Origin: Crocodylus rhombifer
Taxonomy: Eukaryota; Chordata; Crocodylia; Crocodylidae
DNA: 64,000 nucleotides
Assembly: GCA_038503035.1 (NCBI GenBank)
Contig: JAVSML010024322.1
Span: 27,797 to 91,796, forward strand
Direction: 5' to 3'
Positions 34,758-46,235 of the stretch are shown here, one piece after another. Below the pieces are notes generated by a model, which saw only the letters and a program-made list of their open reading frames with translations, was not told the origin of the DNA and searched no databases. Every line of letters starts with the position of its first letter. Position 1 is the stretch's first letter. The translations under genes were made by a program, and so were the position numbers.

Positions 34758-36530
34758 GTGGGCAAGGCAAGAGCCCCCAAGGGGACACTTGCCTGCCTGT
34801 ACACAAATGCCAGGAGCTTGGGGAATAAGCAGGAGGAGCTTGTCCTCCTGCTTAATGCAAATAATTATGATGTCATAGGGACAGCAGAGACCTGGTGGAA
34901 CTCCACCCATGACTGGACCATGGGTATAGATGGCTATACCCTGTACAGGAGGGATCGTGTAGATAAAAGGGGTGGGGGTATAGCTCTCTATGTTAAGGAA
35001 AGCTACGCATCCCTGTAAGCTGATATTGGCAACCATGGTGGATGACTGGAGACCCTCTGGGTTAAAATCTGTGGGGAACACAGCACAGGAGACACAATGC
35101 TGGGAATCTACTACAGACCTCCCACTCAAAGTCAAGAGCTTGACCAGGAGTTTGCCCAGGAACTGGCTGAGGCCACATGCTCCAGGACCATGGTTGTCAT
35201 GGGTGGCTTCAATTACCTGGACATCTCATGGGAGGATAACTCAGCAAAATCTGAGTGGTCACAAAGATTCCTCTTGTGCGTGGATGACCTCTACCTGACT
35301 CAAGAAGTCTACGGGCTAATGAGAGGTAAAGCGCTGCTCGACCTGGTACTGGCTACTGGAGATGACCTAATCAGTGACCTAGTGATCAATGGGAAGCTGG
35401 GTGACAGCGACCATGAGCTGATCACCTTCAACATCTGCCATAAAGCTGGCAAGTCAGTCAGCATCACAGAAGTCCTTGACTTCAGGAAAGCCAACTTTGA
35501 CAAGCTCAGGAGGCTTGTCAGTGAGGCCCTAAGGGACCACGACCCCAGGGAGAGGGGAGTTCAAGAATAGTGGTTGCTCCTCAGGGAGCAATCCTCAATG
35601 CACAAGCTAATTCTATTCCATCTCAGAGAAAAGGCAGCAAGAGGGCACAGCAGCCCCCCTGGCTCTCCAGAGATCTAGCAGACCCCCTGAGGCTAAAAAG
35701 AAAGGCCTACAAAGGATGGAGGATGGGATTCACCTCCAAGGGGGATTATTCTGCACTGGTCTGGTCTTGCAGGGAGCAAACCAGGAAACCCAAGGCTGCA
35801 ATTGAACTCCAACTAACTTCGAGCATCAAGGACAATAAAAAGTCCTTTTTCAGATATGTGGGGAGCCGGAGGAAAAGCAAGGGCAATGTTGGACCCCTGC
35901 TGAACCAGATGGGGCAACTGACACTGACGCCCAGGAAAAAGCCAACCTATTACATGGGTACTTTGCATTGGTCTTTCATCAGTCCCATGGGACGCCCATG
36001 CCCACTATGGGACAGGGAGGTCCGGGTGAGGGAGATCCCCTTCCCTCCATTAATGCTGACCTTGTGAAGGAATACCTTGAAAGGCTGGATACCTTCAAGT
36101 CAGCTGGCCCTGACAATCTACACCCCAGGGTACTCAAGGAGCTGGTGAGCATCATAGCCCAGCCTCTGGCACAGATTTTTGAATTGCAGATGGAGTACTG
36201 CATCTAGTTTTGGGCTCCACAATTCAAAACAGATGTGGAGAAGCTTGAGAGAGTCCAGAGAAGATCCACGCGCATGATCAGAGATCAGGAAAACAGACCT
36301 TACGACAACAGGCTGAGAGCCATGGGGCTCTTTAGCCTGGAAAAACGCAGGCTCAGGGGTGATGTGATGGTCACCTATAAATTTATCAGGGGTGACCACC
36401 AGTATCTGGGGGAATGTTTGGTCACCAGAGAGCCCCAAGGGATGACGAGGTCAAATGGTCATAAACTACTACAAGACCGTTTCAGGCTGGACATAGGGAA
36501 GAATTTCTTTACTGTCTGAGCCCCCAAGGT
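34758..36530 (+). pseudogene. CR1 ORF2, endonuclease and partial RT, broken
   Basis: An APE-type endonuclease starts with LYTNARSLGNKQEEL and AETWW (the catalytic glutamate block), continues with DGYTLYRRDR and GGGIALYV, then in another frame (35097-35570) with MLGIYYRPP, MGGFNYLDI (GDFN-like block, here GGFN) and DSDHELITF. RT begins near 36061 with LDTFKSAGPDNLHPRVLKEL and breaks at about 36186, joining directly to [12 protein letters not shown] of the C-terminal region. The palm with the catalytic aspartates is missing. At least three frameshifts. Confidence 0.82.
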
Positions 36531-36724
36531 CTGGAACAGCCTGCCATTGGAGTTGGTTCAGGCACCTACATTGAACACCTTCAAGAGTAAATTGGATGCT
36601 TATCTTGCTGGGATCCTATGATGCCACCTGATTTCCTGCCCTTTAGGCAGGGGGCTGGACTCGATGATTTCCGAGGTCCCTTCCAACCCTAATGTCTATG
36701 AAATCTATGAAAAAACTTTTGAAG

Positions 36725-37440
36725 GTAACTCTGCATTCAGTTGAATTTAATAACTAGTCTGATGGACTCATCATGTACTGCAAAAAGTAATTAGAAAAAT
36801 GTTTGTAGTGTCAGGAAGCTAGTAGTGTGAGAATGGGATTATTGTACAAAGGGCATTCAACTCATGTCCTGCCTGACAGAATGAAAACTTATCCTGTAAA
36901 TGCAAACCCCTCTTTGTTGAAAGAACCACACTGAACATTTCTCTTCTTCAGCTAAGATCTCATGATTCCAGTGACAAGAAGCAAGTGTGCTGATACAGTC
37001 TGTCTGCCATCAGGTAAGGGAGGTTCACACTCTCCCAGCGGGCCAGTGTCAGAGGGACAGATGTACAGCAGGTGTAAATTCTTATCTTTCCTTTATTTCA
37101 ATATAAATTTTCTGAGCATTTGCTGCATACATTTTTAAGGGTTGAAGAGGCTATTATGGTTATAAGGAGAAATTAAAAGGAAGTTATCAAAGCATCTACA
37201 ATTGAAACAACAAAAAAAGATTGTGAATTTTAAAGGATACAAAAAGAAACCATTCTTCTTTTCCCCCCTACCCCAAGAAATTTGAACCCCTAAGGGTATG
37301 AGCAGATGTCTCGTTTGTCCCAAGAGAAAGCCTTTTGTTCTGGGATCATACAAATGTGCATATACATTTTCCCACTTCATCTATAATATGCTGGATAAAA
37401 TATATTAACATTTTTTCCCTGGAATATCCTGTTGTATACA
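36725..37440. other. Spacer between two CR1 copies, no gene recognised
   Basis: AT-rich sequence without recognisable exons or repeats. Confidence 0.45.
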
Positions 37441-38458
37441 TGCATGGTTATTGTGGTTCATACCAGAGGGTGGTAGTGGATGGGTCCTTCTCAACCTGGA
37501 AAGGACATAGGCAGTGGGGTTCCGCAGGGCTCGGTCCTCAGGCCCACACCGTTCAACATCTTCATCAGCAATTTGGATGAGGGGGTAAAAAGCATCCTGT
37601 TCAAATTTGCTGATGACACTAAGATGTGGGGGGACGTGGGCACACTAGAAGGATGCAACAGGCTACAATCAGACCTAGACAGGTTACAAGGGTGGGCGGA
37701 CGAGAATACACAGACAAGTGCAAGGTGATGCACCTTGGGAGGAACAACCGGCACCATACCTACAGGTTGGGGAACTCCCCTCTTGTCAGCACGGAGTCGG
37801 AAAAGGATCCAAGATGAACATGGGCCGGCAGTGTGGGGAGGCAGTCAGGAAGGCTAACCGCACATTGTCATGCATCCACAGGTCCAAGGAGGTGATCCTC
37901 CCCCTCTATGTGGCACTGGTCAGGCCACAGTTGGAGTACTGCATCCAGTTCTGGGCGCCACACTTCAAGAGGGATGTTGACAGCATGGAGAAGGTCCAGA
38001 AGAGGGCCACTCGTATGATCAGGGGACAACAGGGCAGGCCCTATGAGGAGAGGCTATGGGACCTGAACCTGTTCAGCCTCCAAAAGAGAAGGCTGAGGGG
38101 GGATCTTGTGGCCTGTTATAAACTAGTCAAGGGGATCAGCAGGCATTGGGGGAGTCACTGTTCCCCCCAACACCACCAGGAGTGACCAGGAATAACGGTC
38201 ACAAGCTGGCAGAGGGTAGGTTTAGGTTAGATATCAGGAGGCGCTACTTCACGGTCAGGGCAGCTAGGGTCTGGAACCAACTTCCAAGAGAAGTGGTGCA
38301 GGCTTCTACCCTGGGGGTGTTTAAGAGGAGGTTAGATGCACATCTTGCTGGGGTTGTTTGATCCCAGTACTCTTTCCTGCCATGGCAGAGGGTCGGACTA
38401 GATGATCTGCTCAGGTCCCTTCCGACCCTAGAAACTATGAAACTATTTCAGGGAAAGA
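37440..38458 (+). mobile_element. CR1 LINE, 5'-truncated, from RT palm to 3' end
   Basis: The RT region has GVPQGSVL-type and FNIFISNLDEGV blocks and the intact FADDTKMWG motif (about 37605-37630). The C-terminal region follows with [20 protein letters not shown] and [13 protein letters not shown] blocks, then the 3' end with TCGGACTAGATGATCTGCTC and an AAACTATGAAACTAT tail. Several frameshifts (37728, 37817, 38185). It looks the least diverged CR1 in the window. Confidence 0.9.
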
Positions 38459-38529
38459 AAAACAATGCATCTTGGAAGCACAATGTGAGAGCAATTGTGC
38501 CCCTCCTGTTTTGATCTGAGTCAAATGTG

Positions 38530-39295
38530 TGCATACCTGTAGGGCAAACTCTAAATCTGATACTGGGAAATACCAGTATATACAAAAAACCCCCAAAACA
38601 TGCAAACAAAAAAAACAAGGGCTATACTCCTGGAGCATGCCATGAAGTAACCAGAGGCTGGGTCCTCCAGAGAGATGCTTTGGCATCTGGCCAGAGTATC
38701 TCTATAGCAGCCCATGCCCCTGCTGGCCAAGCACGCTGCCTCACCATGCTGGGGAGATGGAACGTGGGGCAAGGCTGTAGTGGTGACCCAGACACAGGCG
38801 CTGTCCCCGGTAAGTAGGGATGTGAGGCTGACGGGGGACAGTGTGGTTTCTGGGAGGGGATAGGGGGTTGTGCATGTGGCATGTGTAGGTGGGTATGTGG
38901 GAGTTAGGGGTGTGTGGGGTGTGTGGGGTGCATGGGTGGATGTTGGGGGATTGTTCGGGGATGGGTGGATGTATGGGATTTGTTGGGAGAGGTTGTGGGG
39001 GTGATTTCTGGGAGAGCTGCCATGCTCCCACCCCTCCACCTACCCTCTGCACTGGGTTTGAAGCAGTGCCCATAACCAGGGCTCTCTGCCACATAATGGC
39101 CAGGAGTTCCCTGACAGCTGCTGTTGTTGCTGGGGCAGAGTGGTTTTTGGTTCTTTGTTTTTTGATATTGTGATTTCCTGGTATCAGTGCAGGGAACATT
39201 TTTTTGCTACCAGCATGCCTCTTGTGGCATCTTAAACTGCTTTGAGATGCCGCAACAGGCACATACTTACTCATCTGGAGGCAGTCAGTGTGTTT
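38530..39295. mobile_element. Hairpin-containing repeat, same family as 49570-49870
   Basis: Shares AACCAGAGG, AGAGATGCT and GCATGCTGCC-type blocks with 49770-49870, and the GCCTCTTG.GGCATC / GATGCCGCAACAGGCAC inverted pair near 39220-39260 corresponds to the hairpin at 49593-49642. A TG-rich low-complexity stretch lies at 38880-38960. Structure suggests a non-autonomous DNA transposon with internal palindromes. Confidence 0.5.
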
Positions 39296-39656
39296 TCTTT
39301 TATCAGTTGTACTGCCCTTAGCAGTGTGACACTTTTAGATCTGAAATTTCTTGCTTGGACATCTTAGTGAAAAATAGAGTTTTGGTCATGTGGTTACTGA
39401 CAATAATAATGATTCTGCTTAACATTGTGATTTATCTTGTACTAAAACAATATATCCGAATCATCTGAAATCCTTTAGACTGTCCATGACTATTTTGTGA
39501 CTCTTAGTCACACCAGTACTGCTGCCTAATCAGTAGGGTTTCTCCCATAGCTAAGAGTCATTCCCAAGAATAAAGACTATAAGATTAGAATCACACTTAT
39601 TAGTGAAACATCTTTCAGGAACAGAGCTGTTGGGAAGGAACAAAAGATTTAGAGTT

Positions 39657-39662
39657 TTTATT
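39657..39662 (-). promoter_or_regulatory. Candidate polyadenylation signal for PIRT
   Basis: AATAAA on the minus strand about 315 bases after the PIRT stop codon. Position is plausible, but other signals further on are possible. Confidence 0.35.
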
Positions 39663-39976
39663 CTGTATGATATATAATACAAGGTCAAATGCTACAGTGA
39701 AAGCTGAGTTAAAAAGGGGGTTTCCTGTTAGTCTCAACTCCAGAAATCTGTTCTCCTATCATGAAACTCCTTGCACATTATGTGAAATTTACTTGCAGAT
39801 AGTAAAGCACCTTGGCAGACCTTCACCCATAGACAGAAGAGAAGATCAGAAGAGAAAGACTGACAAAATAGATCCAAAAGTAGGACTAGACCATAATTTA
39901 TTCTCATGGCTAATCCAAATGGGAAGAAAGGAATTGCTAAGCACTTCTTTCTGTAAATGCTGCACCTCAACTGTCC

Positions 39977-40354
39977 TCAGCGGGTGGAGAAGAAAGACTT
40001 GAGGCTCTGTAGGAACCGTGACTTCTGTCTCTGTCTCTGTTTCTTCCGAATGATAGGGATCCAGACTAAGCCACATACTAGAAGCATTAGTCCCAGAGAA
40101 AGGAAAGCTGGGCCACACATTTTGTAAATGTTTTGATTTTCATTTCCAATGCAGGACAAGCTGGTGATTACCATTCCAAAAAGGAAAATAGCTGCTCCAA
40201 CAGACATCACAATAATGGGCTTGTGATACACATCCCACTTATTCCTAGATGCATTGATCCAGACAGACTCACTCCTGGAGCTAATGCACAAGATACTGGT
40301 AGTGTGACTTGTGTGAATGGCCTGGGATTGAAGAGATTTCTCAGTTTCCTCCAT
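39977..40354 (-). CDS. PIRT: Phosphoinositide-interacting protein PIRT, complete coding exon
   Basis: Encodes 125 residues. PIRT is a small membrane protein of sensory neurons that binds phosphoinositides and modulates TRP channels such as TRPV1 and TRPM8. Hallmarks seen: the CISSRSESVW block (22-31) and YHKPII (43-48) before the first membrane helix (about 46-69), a second helix (about 80-101) ending CGLVWIPII, and a strongly basic tail (RKKQRQRQKSRFLQSLKSFF), the known lipid-binding region. The start chosen is the first ATG after a good splice acceptor (TTCATTTCAG, exon from 40409); the open frame continues through the acceptor into the intron, so an upstream ATG at 40468 is not used. Mammalian PIRT is a little longer (about 137 residues) and also has one coding exon. 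No frame damage. Confidence 0.93.
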   Translation of the reverse strand: MEETEKSLQSQAIHTSHTTSILCISSRSESVWINASRNKWDVYHKPIIVMSVGAAIFLFGMVITSLSCIGNENQNIYKMCGPAFLSLGLMLLVCGLVWIPIIRKKQRQRQKSRFLQSLKSFFSTR

Positions 40355-40411
40355 GCTTGTGGGATGGGTTCCCACAGTATCAGGCTCTGCAAGGTCTGGG
40401 TAGAAAAGTCT
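40355..40411 (-). promoter_or_regulatory. PIRT: PIRT 3' splice site and 5' UTR part of the coding exon
   Basis: On the minus strand a pyrimidine-rich tract ends in CATTTCAG, with AG at 40411-40410. The 55 bases from 40409 to the ATG would be 5' UTR. The upstream non-coding exon was not identified. Confidence 0.6.
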
Positions 40412-40514
40412 GAAATGAAGGACAGATAATAAAGCAGAACAGGTTAATGATGCATGGGCTGAACTCAATTAAGAGATTAATTTGTTCAGTGGTTCCTGTT
40501 TAGCTAAGGTAAGT

Positions 40515-41090
40515 GCTATTCAATACAGGACATGTCTACACATGCTGGCAGGGGCATGGGGGCTGGGACCAATCCCAAAATGGCTGAGGGAGTTGTCCCC
40601 ACTTGGTGGGTTTGCTGCCTGCCAGTCATGTGGGGAATCAGGAGGGTCCTGATCCCCATATGGCCAGGAAAGCCACCACCCCTCAGAGGATATGCTGTCT
40701 TTCACTCACATGACTCTCCAGACACCACTTGGCTGGCAGACAGTGTCCCTGCCCAGTGGAGATAGCTGTCTTGGCCATGTGGTGATCAGGAGGGTCCCAA
40801 TCCCCACATGGCTGGGACATAGCATCCTGCTGAGCTGGGACAGCTCTTCCCACTGGCCAGGCTGACTGGGAGAAATTTGCTTATGGTTAGCGTCTACATG
40901 TATGTTATTGTGTAGTTACTATTGCAACGTTAATGTAGTACCTGCATTTGTTAGTACTAGCAAACAGCACAGTAGCCTAATTACTGAACAGTAAGTCCCA
41001 TGCACATGTAGATGCTGACACTATTACACATCAAATTAGTCTAATGCCCAGTAAAGTGTCATGTGTAGACGCACCCACAGAGCAGAACAG
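40515..41090. mobile_element. MITE with CATGTCTACACATG-type inverted ends
   Basis: The left end ACATGTCTACACATGC is inverted to the right end TCATGTGTAGACGCACCC. The interior shares long blocks (GGTCC.AATCCCCACATGGCTGG, TTGTTAGTACTAGCAAAC) with 50370-51118 in the same orientation. No coding sequence. Confidence 0.65.
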
Positions 41091-41184
41091 TTTGGTATTC
41101 CTCTGTTAACAGAGGAGCATTTCATTTCTTTGGTAGTACTTCGATTTCAGTTTGCACCATCAAGGCTCACTTGGGGCCAGACTG

Positions 41185-41695
41185 GGTATGTCTACACGTG
41201 CAATTAATGCACAGCAATACACTCTGGTGCATATTCTGCTGGAGTTTATAGTTTCCGAGTGTGTCATTTGAATGAAGACCTGGTACTGTAGCATGTTGAT
41301 CCAGGCTGGAGCATCCCAGGATGGCAGGGACCTGGGCAATCATCCTGCTAACCTGGGGCTACTCCAAACCAGCTCAGTATGCTGCAGAGGGTCTGGCGGG
41401 GGTAGAAGGACGCTCCAGTGTGGGGCTAGTCATCAGGCAGCCTCTGCACTGAGGCACCCTTGTGCCCCAGATGGCCCTGTCAGCATCTACATATGCATTG
41501 CTGTGCACTAAACAACTCTCCTACAGGATATTACCCATATTTAAAAGTACTAACTTGTGGTAGCATTTATTAGTTTAGTTTACTGTAGCCTAATAGGGCT
41601 GCACATGTAGATGCTGAGACTTATACCGAGGAGCTAATTAAGTGACTCCACAGTAAATGTCTCATACAGATGCTCCCACTGAGCCCAGGCACTAA
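41185..41695. mobile_element. MITE, related ends
   Basis: Left GGGTATGTCTACACGTGCAA and right TCTCATACAGATGCTCCCAC are inverted relatives of the ends at 40515-41090. Interior is different. Confidence 0.55.
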
Positions 41696-41814
41696 GCAGA
41701 AAAGCAGACAACCTTTACTTTGTATCCAGACCATGAGCAGGGAGAGACTTTGAACTAAACAATTCACAAGGCTTCTGCTGTCTCCATTGGCAGATCTAGG
41801 ATTTTGAAAATGGG

Positions 41815-42215
41815 GGTGGAGGTGTTATGATGCATCATGCCATAACACAGAGCATATTTTCATCCAATTAAAAATAAAATAAAATAAAATAAAAGATTTA
41901 TTAATATGCTAGGGTCCTAAAGCTATGCTATTCAATTTGTGATACAAGCAAAAACAAAAATAACTGGGTCTGATTGCCAGCTCCAGGGTAAGGCAGGCAC
42001 CTGATGAAAGTGGGGAACAGCTGTTACCTCTCAGCCTGGCCGTGGACAGAACTGCTCCCTGAACCCCAACATGAGTCCCTCATACACTCTGCTATGGCTT
42101 CAAAGTACCTCTCATCACCCTTTATCCATTGCCCTGCCAAGTCAAATGCTCTGCTCTGCCCCCTTAAATCCACATGCCCTCATGCTCAGTCTGACCCCAT
42201 ATTACCCTAAATACG
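41815..42215. mobile_element. Unclassified composite repeat, copy 2
   Basis: Contains two blocks that match 32560-32665 and 33325-33580, here directly joined at about 41962. Includes a (TAAAA)n stretch at about 41868-41893. Confidence 0.6.
41868..41893 (+). repeat. (TAAAA)n microsatellite
   Basis: About five units, inside the composite repeat. The other copy (32598) lacks the expansion. Confidence 0.85.
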
Positions 42216-43054
42216 TTAAACCCTACCATAACCTTCATGAGCTCTAACATGGCCCCTCAGCACCCCCATGAATCTACTACACCCTGCACAAAACAATTAT
42301 ACCCCCTGATCCCTCAGCACCCTGCTCACACCCCACTGAGGCCTCCCTTGCTCCTCTGAGTATTCAAATCTCACTGCAGCCTTGGACACTCACCAAAATC
42401 CCTCTTGCTCCCAACCCCTCAGACACTGCATTTCAGGCTCACAACCCCACCACCTCTCTTAGCTCCAAACCTTCTCATACATCTCCATCAACATAATGCC
42501 AAAGTTGCTCCTCACCCCACAGAAACCCCTCCCCCAAAACTCCCTGTGGTGCCTGTGTCCTCGCCATCCAGCTGTTCATTGCCCAGAGGATCCCCTTTCC
42601 CTAAAAAAATACTCCCAAACAGTCTCCCCTTACATCTCACAGCCCCTGACCATGGATCAAGTGGTGGCAGGGCTGAAACTGCCTCCCCAACTGCTTCTCC
42701 GCTCCTTGCACCACGTCCATAGGTATTTCTCCTCCCTCAATATACAGAAACAAGCAATTGGAATCAGGAGAGGACTCACTTGACCCACTTGTAGTATCCC
42801 TACCCAGGGAGACCCAGCCTTGTGGATCTGCTTTAGGCCACCCTGGTTGCACTGCTGCTTCAGCCTCCCACATCTGCTGTAGTGAAATAATCCCGGAAAT
42901 AATTCCAGCAGTAACTTACCTCCTTGCCTTACCTTTGCAACTCCCTCCTGCCTCTGACTGCTGTGGCACTGCACAGCTCAGACTTATAGCTCTGCTCCTC
43001 CCTTCCCTGTCTTTCATTTGTTATAGGTTTGAATTCCCTAGGAACAGATCCACC
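42216..43054. other. C-rich region, no gene recognised
   Basis: Pyrimidine-rich, many CCCCA stretches. Open frames at 42405-42783 reflect the composition, not a protein family. Confidence 0.4.
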
Positions 43055-43062
43055 CTGTATAG

Positions 43063-44016
43063 CTGGGGTAGGTAATTATTCTGGCCCATGGGCCACACAT
43101 GGAGTTTTGGTGACCTGTTGCAGACCAAGTCACCACTGCCATCCTGCCTTCCTCACCCCCCCNNNNNNNNNNTACCCTGGCCCCAGTTCCATGCTGTCTG
43201 CTCCCCAAGATCCTGGCCCTGGACACAGTTCCCTATCCACCTGGCCATGTGGCCTGCCTGCATGGCTCCTGGACAGTTTCCATAGAGACCCCAGGACCCT
43301 GGGACAGTGTCAGCATGGAGCCAAGGCAGAGCCACAATCAATGTCCTGCATGTCCCTTCCCACAACACTGGGACTCTGCCCTTTGCTCAGTGCTGTCAGC
43401 ATCCTGCAATCCTAGGGTCTCCAGGGAGACTGGTGAGGAGCTGCATGGCCAGGGTGTGTGGCTGGGCTGATGCAAAGGAACCACAGCTGAGCAGGGAGCT
43501 GCATCTGGGGCCAGGACTGGTGTGATGATACCACGGGGCTAGACTGAGGCACTACCATGAACCAATCCCTGCACAGTGCTGCCTCCAGAACCTGCACCCA
43601 TTACAAGGGTATGTGGGCAGCAATTTGCAACTTCCTCGGCCCTATCCCTGTGCTGTCACCTCCCCAAGATCCTTGGGTTTCCCCAGCCTGGCTATCTTGT
43701 CCCACCCTTGAATGTTGGTCTGTGGCCCCATTCCAGCAGCCCAGCCTAGTGCCCTGCCCTTGTAGGTTTTCTCCCTGGCAGTGGGCGAAGGGCTGAGCTG
43801 GGGTGCCTGGGCAGCAGGAATGGGTCTAGCAGCAGCACCTGGAAGGATCCATCACTGCTGGGACTGCTGTTCAGGGGCAGCAGGACCAACTGTATGTGCC
43901 ATGGCTTGGGTTGTCCCTGTCCCTGGGCTGGGTAGGACTGAAGCACCCACCACAGGCTTGACAAAATCCCTCAGCAGGTCGGATCTGGCCTACAGACCAT
44001 TTTTTACCTACTCATT
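43063..44016. mobile_element. hAT-type element, ~954 bp, contains assembly gap
   Basis: The left end CTGGGGTAGGTAATTATTCTG and the right end, read on the other strand, AATGAGTAGGTAAAAAATGG, followed on both sides by a GGCC(C)-rich segment, form the TIR (C(A/T)GGGGTGGGCAA-like). The flanks CTGTATAG (43055-43062) and CTATACAG (44017-44024) match at 6 of 8 bases, both differences being transitions. No transposase coding. Confidence 0.65.
43163..43172. other. Assembly gap (10 N)
   Basis: Ten N following a C-run. True length unknown. Confidence 1.
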
Positions 44017-44024
44017 CTATACAG

Positions 44025-44995
44025 CTTCCTAGGAAGCAATACACCTGTATTAGACATGTAGCAGGGAGGGGCCAGGAGGGGAGCAGAAAAACATTACCAG
44101 GAGAAGATAAAAGATAGAATAATTGCAGAAGAATGGTCAGCTTTATTTGAGAAGGATTAAGGATTTTTTAATACCTTTGGAATGAAGAGATTAACATTAA
44201 TCCAGTAGATAATAATGATCTGTCAAGTCAATTGACTGCCTCAGCTATACCTGAATGGAAATTCAACTCTCCTTGTTGAACAGTGTGTTTTCAGCTTGCA
44301 GAGTGTGGACCCATGAATGCACGGAGCCCTTTCAAAAGGGGAAGTTTCAAAAGAGCAGCAACTAAAATTCTAATTTTGTGAATGAGCTGAGAGCAGTTCA
44401 AATGGAGGAGGCCCATTCCAAAGTTAACCCCAGATGAAGACATATTAAAGTTGGAATAGGTGTGCTGCAACTGACTTTTTATTATCTCATTTATACATAA
44501 CACCTAGAATATACCACTTATGTCCTTTTGCAACATTCTCCTTTTGAAGGAGCTTTAAGTGTTCATATGCTTATATTCCTGGAGCAGGGATTAATGGGCA
44601 GAGGGAGAGTGGGGGGTGACTTCATCCCCAAACCCTGCCTAAATCCACCCTTGGTTCCCTCTGTGGCACCACCATAAAATTGTTAGATTTTCGCATGGGG
44701 ACAGAAGCTCCTAGGTTCCCATTTGTTCTTAGTGGAAAATGAAGAATCCCAAGCACTGTTAATCTGGCCTATTTGTAATCACTGGAATGCACCATCTAGT
44801 AGCCCACATGCTGCTGGGCAGCAGTCAGAAAAGCTGACTTTTCAGGACACTACTCACAACACTCATTGTATCCAGCAGGGAGGTGTGAGCAGCAGAGCTC
44901 TATGAGTTCTCCTATCTAGTGTCTTGTCCAGTGGGCCACACTGTTCCTTTGAGAGCTTCTTATATTTATGTGTTCCTAGCTGTCTGAGTTTACAC
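44025..44995. other. No gene recognised
   Basis: Low-repeat sequence between a hAT and a MITE fragment. No exon features. Confidence 0.4.
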
Positions 44996-45084
44996 TGGCT
45001 GCATCTACATGAGATGCTGACTTCACAGTCATTACTGTGCAGTCATACAGTACTTGTTTATACAAGTACTAAATGACTGTGCAT
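44996..45084. mobile_element. MITE end cut by Penelope insertion
   Basis: GGCTGCATCTACATGAGATG resembles the MITE left ends. An imperfect hairpin (about 45040-45082, centre GTACTTG..TACAAGTAC) follows and the match stops where the Penelope 3' end begins. Confidence 0.55.
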
Positions 45085-45329
45085 TTTTGGTTGTAGCCGT
45101 GTCAATCTAAGGACATAGGCAGGCAAGGTTCTTTTAGTAGATGTGGTATCTTTTATTAGACCAACTGAGTAGTTGGAAAAAAAGTCCTTAGCAAATTTTC
45201 AGGCACAGTCACCCTTCTTCAGGCATAGGGAGTCTCTGCTGTTCTGAGGCTCCAAGGAATGAGAGAAGCTAAAAGTGTGGCAAGGTGTAATGCTCAGAGA
45301 GGGAGTGATTGTCCTGTGAGAAGTGTGCC

Positions 45330-45660
45330 CCACAGGTAGTTGGGTGTTCATATCTTTGATATTTTTGGTATGCATTCATTCTGGTGTTCAGTTGTTTGGT
45401 TTTTCCAACGTATTTTCCATTAGGGCATTTGGTGCACTGGATGAGATATATTACATTTCTGGAGGCGCAACTGTAAGATCCAGGGATGGTGGTGGTTCTG
45501 TTGTGGGGTGCGGTAATTGTGGGGGTGGTGGAGATGTTTTGGCAGGTTTTGCATTTCTTGTCCTGGCATGGTCTGGATCAATTTGTTACTGTGGTTTGGG
45601 TCATAAGGAGTATACTTCTGGTGATGAGGTTAGTGAGGTTTGGTGCTTATTTGAAGGCTA
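45330..45660 (-). pseudogene. Penelope GIY-YIG endonuclease relic
   Basis: The minus strand encodes a CQDKKCKTCQ cysteine motif (near 45555), then NVIYLIQCTKCPNGKYVGKT (about 45450-45390). The latter corresponds to the two GIY-YIG core strands (YLI and YVG) with the usual Cys pair between them, followed by the TKQLNTRMNAY helix. This nuclease makes the nick used for priming. Confidence 0.72.
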
Positions 45661-46235
45661 GGATGGGTGGTTCTGGAAAAGATCTCTTTAAGAGAGGAGT
45701 CTTCTTCTAATATGGGGTGCAGTTGTTTGAGCTTTTTCCATGTAGGTTCCAGGGAAGAGTGATATGTCATAACTAATAGTGTGCAGTTTCTGGGGATTTT
45801 CTTTTTGTACAGCAGCAAATCTTCATGTGGTGTCTGGGTAGCTCTTTCAAAAGTGTGATCTCTCTCTCTGAAGAAGTGTCATTGTTGGCTTAAGGCCCTT
45901 TTGGGATTTGTGAGGTGGCAGTCATGCGTATTCTCCTCACTACAAATTCGGTGGTATCAGAGAACTTGGCTGTATATTACAGCTTTCTTGGTGTGTTTAG
46001 AGTTATTACTGGTTTTGTGTAGATATGTATGTTGGCCCATGGGTTTCTTATATATGGTGGTTTGAATTGTACCATCTTGGATATTGATCACGATGTCCAA
46101 AAAGGAAATGTCAGTGTTAGAGTGTTCAAGTGATAGCCTGATGGAGGGGGGAAGATTGTTGAATTTTTGGTGGAAATCAATCAGTGACTTCAGGGTTTCT
46201 GTCCAACTAATGCAGATGTCATCTGTGTCTCCCAG

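Larger units (their letters stand above)
34130..36725 (+). mobile_element. CR1 LINE with ORF1 esterase, internally deleted
   Basis: Contains, in order, an ORF1 SGNH-esterase-like region, an ORF2 endonuclease, the start of the RT and, after an internal deletion near 36186, the ORF2 C-terminus and 3' end (GGACTCGATGATTTCCGAGG, AATCTATGA tail). It is the longest CR1 in the window and the only one retaining ORF1 sequence. Stops and frame changes make it inactive. Confidence 0.88.

Noticed and set aside
38551..39274. Long minus-strand proline-rich frames (162 and 177 codons)
   Set aside because: They arise from a GT/GGGTG-rich low-complexity stretch read on the other strand; no family features and overlapping frames are equally open.
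40355..40468. Upstream ATG at 40468 as PIRT start
   Set aside because: It lies before a strong splice acceptor (AG at 40411-40410) and the added residues do not resemble PIRT.
42405..42783. Proline-rich plus-strand frames
   Set aside because: C-rich composition effect; both overlapping frames are open.
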